DNA from: Vesta saturnalis | Taxonomy: Eukaryota > Arthropoda > Insecta > Coleoptera > Lampyridae | Direction of reading: 5' to 3' | Length of the DNA: 64,000 bases | Assembly (NCBI GenBank): GCA_036346205.1 | Contig: JARFJB010001965.1 | Span: 2,330,001 to 2,394,000, forward strand | Position numbers and translations under genes: made by a program | The notes under the pieces: model-generated | Database searches by the model: none | What the model was told of the DNA's origin: nothing | The model's input: the letters and a program-made list of their open reading frames with translations, nothing else | Part shown: piece by piece, positions 56,127 to 64,000 of the stretch | Layout of the letters: the number at the start of each line of letters is the position of its first letter | Position numbering within the stretch: position 1 is the stretch's first letter

Positions 56127-56545
56127 TTACAATGTTGCGTATTTCATTATGAACGTATTGCGAAATAAGTTGAATAATAGACTCGCAAGTAATGATAATT
56201 TTTCATAAACCTTATAAATCCAATTCATCGCCTTCAAAGTAATCCCCTCCCGACATAATACACTTATGCCAACGTTTTTTTTCCAATTATCGAAACATGA
56301 AAAATAGTCACCTTCCGGTATGGCCTTCATAACGCTTAGCAATTCACGTTGGATGTCTTCAATCGACTCGAAACTGTGTCCCCGAAGTGGTCTTGTTAGT
56401 TTATCGTTTAGTTTATCGAATAGCCAGAAGTCACACAGTAGCAAATCAGGAGAATACGGTGGTTGTGGAACGAAATGTGTGGAGTTTTTGGTGAAAAAAT
56501 CACGAAGAACCATTGCAGTGTTAGATGGTGTATTAATTCAGACAA
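56127..56545 (-). pseudogene. mariner-like transposase C-terminus, left arm of palindrome
   Basis: Reading minus from 56,545: SNTAMVLRDFFTKNSTHFV, PQPPYSPDLLLCDFWLFDKL (third catalytic Asp region; YSPDL-x-CD-FLF in the SETMAR/mariner family), then SIEDIQRELLSVMKAIPEGD and YFSCFDNWKKN, ending near 56,130. This is the last third of a mariner transposase of the type with 'CFDNWKKR..C...GGDYFEGD' ends. The N-terminal part is not recognisable upstream. Its partner in the right arm is at 58,640-58,990. Confidence 0.8.
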
Positions 56546-57480
56546 TGTTAAAATCGCGAAGGCGCTTTGTTTGATGTGTACAACCAAGCGTAACTCAAAC
56601 AATAATGAATATTTTGTCGTGACATTTCGCACAGATGTCAAGGACATCAAAACAAAAGAATTTTACCGATTCATTTTGCGCACGACGTTTAAATCCAAAT
56701 GTCACCTTATTTTTTGGACACAGTATTATTTTGGTTGTGAAAGACGAAAAATAAAATAGTGCGTACGGTTTGGTGCAAATTGTAAAATACATGTGTGAGA
56801 TTGCAAGAAAGCGAGATGCCAAATTTTTGTCAGAGAGTATTTCAATTAGATTTCAGGAAAAATTTGGTCGGATAATTTAACAGCATAAAATCGGTGTATA
56901 ATAATCCAACAAGCATTCTTAATATATTAATGTAGTTGAAATTAAATTCCTTCCGTCCGGAAGTAAATCGCACAGACATGCCTAAATCCTTTTCCTTTAT
57001 TTCCGAAGAAACACTAATTTGGATTAGTTCGAATCCTTTAATTAATATTTGTATAATTGAAGGAAATAAAGCATTACGTAATGACCTTTATAAAATTGAC
57101 CCAATGAAAATGCGATGATAGCCCGCACACAATTATAAATAATAAACGTAAGTTTATGGAAGAAAAAAACATTGACTTAAAAAAGAATTTTCTGTAGAAA
57201 CGATAATGCGACAGATAACATACAATATAAAAGTCCATTTAAAAATAATTCCGAAAAGGATGAAATCGTGTAACCACATTCGTTCACGTTCGAATGTTAT
57301 CTTATTCAACACTACTGTAAAATCATTAAAAAATCGGCGTGTTTTGACTGAATTTTTTAAATCACTAATCGGTGTCTGTTGGTGTTACTAATCATATTTT
57401 CCTTAGTAACCCACAACAGAAGATCGAGATAGAACACCCTAGTGCAGCCCAGCAGAAGTACAAGAATAAATGTTTGTGTC

Positions 57481-57484
57481 TATA

Positions 57485-57540
<56 letters not shown>
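57481..57540. repeat. (TA)n at the palindrome centre
   Basis: A TA run with one TG interruption, bounded by inverted TGTTTGTGTC/GACACAAACA words. It is self-complementary and forms the tip of the 3.1-kb inverted repeat. Confidence 0.95.
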
Positions 57541-57546
<6 letters not shown>

Positions 57547-58639
57547 AACATTTCTTCGTGCTAAGAAAAATATGATCAGTAACACCAACAGCACCGATTA
57601 GTGATTTAAAAAAAAATTCAGTCAAAACACGTCGACTTTTTAATGATTTTACAGTAGTGAATAAGATACCATTCGAACGTGAACGAATGTGGTTAGACGA
57701 TATCATACTTTTCGGAATTATTTTTAAATGGACTTTTATATTGTATGTTATCTGTCGCATTATCGTTTCTACAGAAAATTCTTTTTTAAATAAATGTTTT
57801 TTTCAGGAACAGAAATTCGTATTCTTACATAAACTTACGTTTACTAATTTACTAATTGTGTGCGGGCTATTAAGGCATTTTCATTGGGTCAATTATATAA
57901 AGGTCATTACGTAAATAGAGAAGATGCTTGATTTCCTTTAATTACACAAATATTAATTAAAGGATTCGTACTAATCCAAATTAGTGTTTCTTCGGAAATA
58001 CAGGAAAAGGATTTAAGCATATCTATGCGATTTACTTCCGGACGGACGGAATTTAATTTCAACTACATTAATATATTAAGAATGCTTGTTGGATTATTAC
58101 ATACCGATTTTATGTTGTTAAATTTGGTTATTGAGGTAGTAGATTTACTCAAAATTTAAACAAAAAAAAACAATTGACAAAGTTCTCCAATTTACAAGTG
58201 TACTATATTTTAGATAGGTTTAAAATAATTTGTAAAAGTTGTTGCGCATGCACAAATTATCCGACCACATTTTTTCTGAAATCTAATTGAAATACTCTCT
58301 GACAAAAATTTGGCATCTCGTTTTCTTGCAATCTCACACATGTATTTTACAATTTGCACCAAACCGTATGCACTATTTTTTTCGTTTCGCAACCAAAATA
58401 ATACTGTGTCCAAAATAAGGTGACACTGGTTTAAACGTCGTACAAATGAATGAAAATTCTGTTTTGAGGTTGGTACAGCTGTCCTTGCCATCTGTGCGAA
58501 ATGTCACGTCAAAATATTCATTATTGTTTGAGTTACGCTTGGTTGTACACATCAAACAAAGTGCTTTCGCGATTTTAACATTGTCTGATCTTTGTTGAGC
58601 AAAGAATTTGCATTTGCGAAAAGAGCCCGTATTTATGGT

Positions 58640-58990
58640 TATTGCACCACGATAATGCATCATCTAACACTGCATTGGTTCTTCGTGATTTTTTCATCAA
58701 AAACTCCACGCATATCGTTCCACAAGCACTGTATTTTTGTGATTTGCTACCGTGTGACTTCTGGCTATTCGATAAACTAAACGATAAACTAAAAAGACTT
58801 CAGGGACACCGTTTCGGGTCGATTGAAGACATCCAACGTGAATCGCTAAGCGTTCTGAAGGCCATACCGGAAGGTGACTATTTTTCATGCTTCGATAATT
58901 GGAAAAAAACGTTGGCATAAGTGTATTACGTCGGGAGGAGATTACTTTGAAGGCGATGAATTGGATTTATAAGGTTTACAAAATATTATC
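58640..58990 (+). pseudogene. mariner-like transposase C-terminus, right arm of palindrome
   Basis: The plus-strand copy of the 56-kb fragment: HHDNASSNTALVLRDFF carries the second catalytic Asp, then LLPCDFWLFDKLNDKLK the third, then FGSIEDIQRESLSVLKAIPE and YFSCFDNWKKTLA, with a stop at 58,918; 'ggaggagattactttgaagg' continues the family's GGDYFEG end in another frame. PYSPDL has been degraded to ALYFCDL. It is slightly longer at its N-terminal side than the left-arm copy. Confidence 0.8.
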
Positions 58991-59383
58991 ATTACTTGGC
59001 AGTCTACTATTCACCTTATTTCGTAATAAGTTCATAATGAAATACGCACCATTGTAAAGACAACAATATTAATCTATGTTAAGTAGACGTTTAAATTTTC
59101 ATATGAAATAGGGTTAATGAACATATGAAGCATTTTAAGACCACAAATTAAGGGTATCGGAAATACTTCCTAACGATATACTTCACTCTAACTTCCCGGT
59201 ATGGGCGTAAATAGTTGACTTCCTTCAAACCAACAAATCTTCGTGTGCGCAGCGGACCCGTAAACCAAGAAATGCGAACCTTTTCCTACATCTCTACCAA
59301 GACTGACTTCAACATCATCCAGAACTCGACATCTTCAATGTTATATCTTAGGTATTTAAATTTGGGCAATTTTCAAAGGAGTA

Positions 59384-59438
<55 letters not shown>

Positions 59439-59839
59439 ATGGACAACTAAATAAAGCATCATTTAACTTAATTGATATTAATCGCATTAAGAAGTCGTTA
59501 CTTTTCCATAATAAATAAGAGTGGTTAGAAACCGAATTGTAAAATCACAATAACCGCTTTAAAAGTTATTAGCTAAGAGATTCCTACAATTCTAAACATC
59601 ATTATCGAAAATTATGGTAATATTATATTATATACAATTAACTAAACAGTTAACTTTTGAATCGCTACTGTTGGCAGTGCAAATTATCAACATTTTTGAG
59701 ATCTAATTGAACGATACTTTATCGAAATTCTGAGCATCTCAGTTTTGTGACCCAGTTACATCTGCACCAAACCGTACGCACTATTTTATTTCAGTAACAG
59801 GATAGAAACACTGTCCAAAACTCAGGGACACTTAAAGTC

Positions 59840-61000
59840 GGAACAAGGAAAGGCCGACTTCTTTGGTCTCCACCTCAATCCATTTTCCGATCATAAGATT
59901 GATTCGATAACCAGTTCAAGCATCCTTGAAAGTCGCTTGAAGAATTCCGTACTTAACCTTCCTGAAATCCAACGAGAGAATCGGCCTCCACCGTCATTAT
60001 ACCTAAACATGACTTAACCACACCTTCCTTCTACAGACCCATTCTCCTGAGTTGATTATGAAAATACTGAACCCATTCTAGCCAGGCGACTCAGGGACCA
60101 TCTTGAATTCAATGAACTACTTCCTAACAGCCAATTCGGCTTCCGTCCCAACCGAACGTGCCACGATCCCATGTTGAAGCTGCTTACGGAAACCACCAGA
60201 GCATTCAATCACAACCAATGCAACCTGGCTGAGTTTCTGGACATTACACGCATTTGACAGGGTCTGACATGCCAGTCTCCTCAAAGATTGATCAACATAC
60301 ACCACTTCCCCAAACTCCTACTCGGTCAATTCGAGTCAAAGTGAAACACCTTCACCGATCTTTGTCAACAGCAGGCGTACAGTTCTGCCTTAGGCCATCT
60401 TTACAATCTTCATCGACATTCTAAGTTATACAACAAAGTATCGCATTTATGGATGACATTTTTCGGTTGGTCAACAGCGAATGTATATCAAAATTGAACT
60501 TCCAACTGAATGGTAAAGTTGTAAATCCTACCAAAACCCAAACAATCCTTTTCTGACATCCTAACTACACGAAGATAAGTTCAAAAGCAATAGCAATGTT
60601 TCTTACCCTGAATCAAGAACTCCAACAAGTCATATTAGGAATTTACTAGAATTAAGTGTTCTATTAGGTACCATAACGACTTGCAATACAACACTCAAAC
60701 ATACACCATCACACAGAATAGAGACATTACAAAGAAACTTTGCACACAAAAGAATGTTCGTGACACAATCCCAACCAGAGAGATCCTTACATTTCTAAAC
60801 TACAGATTTTTCATTCACGGAAAAAACAACTTAAAATTCAAACAACGATTAACACAACTCGTTGATGACTGAGGAGATATAAAAATCTTAGACAATACTC
60901 CATATGCATGTCTATTCGATGGCAACCTAGCATGATACAGGCAAACGAATCGGATTGACCACACATCACGCTACTTAACCAAACAACACTCACAATGTAA
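59840..61000 (+). pseudogene. LINE RT, degraded copy in unit 1
   Basis: This segment matches the RT segment in unit 2 base for base over long stretches but lacks about 100 nt between the shared anchors 'ggaacaaggaaaggccgac' (59,840) and 'aaatcctaccaaaacccaaa' (60,520s): 686 nt here, 786 nt in unit 2. The missing bases are many short strings, often C-rich (CC, CCCC, CCGC). All RT motifs are destroyed, for example GVPQGS is no longer readable. Confidence 0.75.
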
Positions 61001-61010
61001 TACGAAACTT

Positions 61011-61675
61011 AACTTAAGCAAAGTATAACAACAATTATTAAAAGGCATCAAATTGTAACATTAATAAAAAACGATGATGTAATATACCATTCGTAATTGA
61101 TCAAGTAATTTAATTAATATAAAAATTACCCTTAATAATCGCTATGCCGTCGGCTCATCGGTAGATGAATATAAGGGTGGATTCTAATAAATAGTTTAAT
61201 TAACCTACCTGAAATGCTAGTTGCTTTTTCTGCTTGATTGTTTTCACTTAATTCCAAAATGTTATCAAAAAATTATGAATAAAATAATAAATTCTCGAGC
61301 ACCATGTTGTCTTTTCTTTTTATATATATATATCTATCTAGGAACAACAAAACCTAGTTATTGAATACTATAAACAATTAACACAAATGAAAATAAGATA
61401 ACAAGTTACATAAGTTTATTTAATATATGTTTGAAAACGAGAAAAAATTCAAAAGTCATGAACTATACTAAATTATAAAAAAAACTTTACCTTTTAATTG
61501 TTCTGTATATACACTGTTACAGGTACTATGAAGCATAATGGTTCATATGGTGAGGTCAATGTCTTGCTTAGTTATCCTTAAAATATGGAATTTCCTTGAA
61601 GTTTATTCACCAAATTTATTTGTAAAAGAATGTAGAACTTGCGTTGTAAAGGTAACTCATGTAAAACTTGCCATA
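61011..61675. other. Spacer between the two LINE units
   Basis: AT-rich sequence with a short TA run near 61,320. No gene or repeat shared with the rest of the window is seen. Confidence 0.5.
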
Positions 61676-61954
61676 TAAAATAGGGTTAATGAACATATGA
61701 AGCATTTTAAGACCACAAATTAAGGGTATCGGAAATACTTCCTAACGATATACTTCACTCTAACTTCCCGGTATGGGCGTAAATAGTTGACTTCCTTCAA
61801 ACCAACAAATCTTCGTGTGCGCAGCGGACCCGTAAACCAAGAAATGCGAACCTTTTCCTACATCTCTACCAAGACTGACTTCAACATCATCCAGAACTCG
61901 ACATCTTCAATGTTATATCTTAGGTATTTAAATTTGGGCAATTTTCAAAGGAGT

Positions 61955-62013
<59 letters not shown>

Positions 62014-62381
62014 ATATGGACAACTAAATAAAGCATCATTTAACTTAATTGATATTAATCGCATTAAGAAGTCGTTACTTTTTCCATAATAAATAAGAGT
62101 GGTTAGAAACCGAATTGTAAAATCACAATAACCGCTTTAAAAAGTTATTAGGCTAAGAGATTCCTACAATTCTAAACATCATTATCGAAAATTATGGTAA
62201 TATTATATTATATACAATTAACTAAACAGTTAACTTCTTGATCGCTACTGCATTGGCAGTGAAATAACAAAGAGAAAAAACGAATTTATCGTGAATTCCT
62301 GAGATCCAGGGACCCGGCTCTCAAAACCGAACACAATCAGGCGAGAAGGATAGAAACACGCCGAAGACTCCTGGGCCAAAG

Positions 62382-63400
62382 CGGAACAAGGAAAGGCCGA
62401 CTTCTTTGGTCTCCACCTCCAATCCATTTTCCGATCCCCATAAGATCCCCGATTCGATAACCAGTTCAAGCACTCCTTGAAAGTCGCCTTGAAGAATTCC
62501 GTACCCTTAACCTTCCCGAAATCCAACGAGAGAATCGGCCTCCACCGTCATTATACCTAAACCCCACTCCGACTTAACCACACCTTCCTTCTACAGACCC
62601 ATCTCCCTCCTGAGTTGATTATGAAAATACTTCGAACCCATTCTAGCCAGGCGACTCAGGGACCATCTTGAATTCAATGAACTACTTCCTAACAGCCAAT
62701 TCGGCTTCCGTCACAACCGAACGTGCCACGATCCCATGTTGAAGCTGCTTACGGAAACCACCAGAGCATTCAATCACAACCAATGCAACCTGGCTGAGTT
62801 TCTGGACATTAAGCACGCATTTGACAGGGTCTGACATGCCAGTCTCCTACATAAGATTCGCACCCTCAACATACCCCACCACTTCCCCAAACTCCTACTC
62901 TCGGTCAATTCGAGTCAAAGTAGGAAACACCTTCACCGATCTTTGTCAACAGCAGGCGTACCGCAAGGTTCTGCCTTAGGCCCGATCCTTTACACAATCT
63001 TCGCATCCGACATTCTCGAAGTTATACAACCCGGAGTAGTCATTGCGCAGTTTACGGATGACACGGCCTTTTGGGCGGTTAGTCGGAACAGCGAAACGGC
63101 CTCCCGCCTCATATCCAAAACCCTCTGGAACTTCTCCAACTGGGCGAACCGGTGTAAAGTCTCCGTAAATCCTACCAAAACCCAAACAATCCTTTTCTGA
63201 CATCCTAACTACACCGAAGATAAGTTCCCAAAGCTAGCCAATAGCAATGTTTCTCTCGCCCTGAATCAAGAACTCCAACAAGTCACCTACTTAGGAATCC
63301 TCTTCACTAGAATCCTCAAGTGGCTCCCTCTACCTTGGAGGTACCAGAACGACTTCGCAATACAACACTCAAACATACCACCCATCACACAGAATAGAGA
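62382..63400 (+). pseudogene. Jockey/CR1-like LINE reverse transcriptase, partial
   Basis: Reverse transcriptase core of a non-LTR retrotransposon. In changing plus-strand frames: KADFFGLHLQSIF (62,395s), then FGFRHNRTCHDPMLKL (62,705s), FLDI-HAFDRV (62,805s, degraded motif A), HFPKLLLSVNSSQSRKHLHR, and, in one open frame from 62,943, STAGVPQGSALGPILYTIFA with the GVPQGS box, AQFTDDTAFW (the F-x-DD catalytic motif), WANRCKVSVNPTKTQTILF and a stop at 63,198. The endonuclease and the 3' region are missing or unreadable. At least three frameshifts lie upstream of 62,940. Unit 1 has the same sequence in worse condition. Confidence 0.8.
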
Positions 63401-63720
63401 CATTACAAAGAAACTTTGCACACAAAAGAATGTTCGGTGACACAATCCCAACCAGAGAGATCCTTACCACTCTCTACAACTACAGATTTTCTCCATTTCC
63501 ACGGAAAAAAACAACTTAAAATTCAAACACCCCCCCCCCACGCGATCCTAACACAACTCGTTGATGACCTCCCCGAGGAGATATAAAAATCCTTAGACAA
63601 TACTCCATATGCCGCATCCCCGCGTCTATTCGATGGCAACCTAGCATGATACAGGCAAACGAATCGGATTGACCACACACATCACGCTACTTCCAACCAA
63701 ACAACACTCACAATTAGCAC

Positions 63721-64000
63721 AAATATTCAAATAAATCTAAACCTTTTTTTTTCTTTTTTTTAACATAAAAAATAACCACATCTGATGATTGGAAACTATA
63801 CAATCACACAAAACAGCGCAACACCAACAAGAAAAGAATGACCAGGGCTTAACAGGAGAAGGAGTTCTGATCAGTCTATGCACAACCTCTAGATAAGCTA
63901 AAATAAGTAAGTAACTAACCATAAGCACGAGCATACTAACAAACAAAAATAAGCATTGGCTTGATATAGTTGCGACATTCTTGGCTCTGTAAAGATGGTG
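63721..64000. other. Window end without recognised features
   Basis: A T-rich run at 63,741-63,760 is followed by sequence with no domain or repeat that I can name. Confidence 0.5.

Larger units (their letters stand above)
56024..59152. repeat. ~3.1-kb palindrome (inverted duplication) centred near 57,511
   Basis: The left half (56,024-57,480) and the right half (57,541-59,152) are inverted copies along almost their whole length. Matching landmarks: 56,050-56,150 with 59,030-59,140; the mariner C-terminus (56,127-56,540 minus, 58,640-58,990 plus); 'ttccgtccggaagtaaatcg' near 56,952 with its inverse near 58,028; 'gcgacagataacatacaata' near 57,209 with its inverse near 57,738. The centre is a (TA)n run at 57,481-57,540 flanked by TGTTTGTGTC / GACACAAACA. 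The halves differ by a ~55-bp gap next to the centre and by scattered small changes. Confidence 0.85.
59105..63720 (+). repeat. Tandem duplication of a ~1.9-2.0-kb LINE-containing unit
   Basis: Unit 1 (59,105-61,010) and unit 2 (61,676-63,720) begin identically (AAATAGGGTTAATGAACATA, 'agaccacaaattaagggtat', 'cgtgtgcgcagcggacccg'), share a (TA)n run (59,385-59,437 and 61,964-62,011) and both continue into the same LINE RT sequence, ending near 'accaaacaacactcacaat'. The outer end of the 3.1-kb palindrome overlaps the start of unit 1. Around the (TA)n the two units are nearly identical; in the LINE part they differ mainly by small gaps. Confidence 0.85.

Noticed and set aside
62245..62526. 93-codon minus-strand frame
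   Set aside because: It is the antisense of the LINE coding sequence, whose plus strand reads as reverse-transcriptase region.

Overview
This is a gene-poor, AT-rich stretch of a eukaryotic nuclear genome, almost certainly an insect. The evidence is the transposon mix: insect DUF4817-type and mariner/Tc1 transposases, Jockey-type LINEs, a Ty3/gypsy element, piggyBac, hAT, Helitron and tyrosine-recombinase (Crypton-like) remnants, a tRNA-derived SINE and a protein-primed family-B DNA polymerase relic. Short GT-AG introns can be seen in two of the transposase genes. The insect order cannot be fixed from this window. I see no convincing conserved host protein gene.

Layout. 0-4.4 kb: two unrecognised minus-strand reading frames at the edge, a 27-bp tandem repeat, a SINE tail and simple direct repeats. 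4.4-7.8 kb: a 1.77-kb terminal-inverted-repeat (TIR) element with a broken transposase, inserted into another transposase gene of the same family. 8.1 kb: a complete tRNA-Thr(AGT)-shaped cloverleaf. 8.6-12.5 kb: a decayed PolB gene split by a 1.39-kb insertion whose 285-bp ends are perfect inverted repeats. 12.6-15.85 kb: the 3' part of a gypsy retrotransposon on the minus strand (integrase, polypurine tract, LTR). 15.86-17.16 kb: the 5' end of a Jockey-like LINE with a long open ORF1. 19.3-22.3 kb: compound satellite and minisatellite DNA. 22.5-23.3 kb: LINE RNase H end.

24.9-28.3 kb: tyrosine-recombinase C-terminus, a fold-back element, DUF4817 transposase pieces and a piggyBac N-terminus. 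30.2-32.6 kb: LINE reverse-transcriptase tail and an intron-containing DDE transposase pseudogene. 33.5-36.6 kb: two long-TIR elements, the second containing a near full-length mariner. 36.6-39.1 kb: Helitron helicase fragment and hAT remnant. 39.2-43.7 kb: minisatellite, a 0.7-kb tandem duplication and inverted copies of neighbouring sequence. 43.8-45.0 kb: a second, longer tyrosine-recombinase pseudogene followed by a MITE that recurs at 48.2 kb. 48.9-49.7 kb: an 0.8-kb (ACGTAA)n array. 50.1 kb: a complete SINE with target-site duplication.

52.8-55.6 kb: an element with CCAAT-rich inverted ends around 1 kb of CT-rich DNA and a small broken ORF. 56.0-59.15 kb: a ~3.1-kb palindrome carrying two inverted mariner halves around a (TA)n core. 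59.1-63.7 kb: a LINE-containing unit duplicated in tandem; the two copies differ mostly by small, often C-rich gaps.

No genes here work together as a pathway. The biology is nested insertion, inverted duplication and decay. The most unusual structures are the perfect inverted repeat inside the PolB gene, the 3.1-kb palindrome, the CCAAT-ended element and the indel-dominated LINE duplication.
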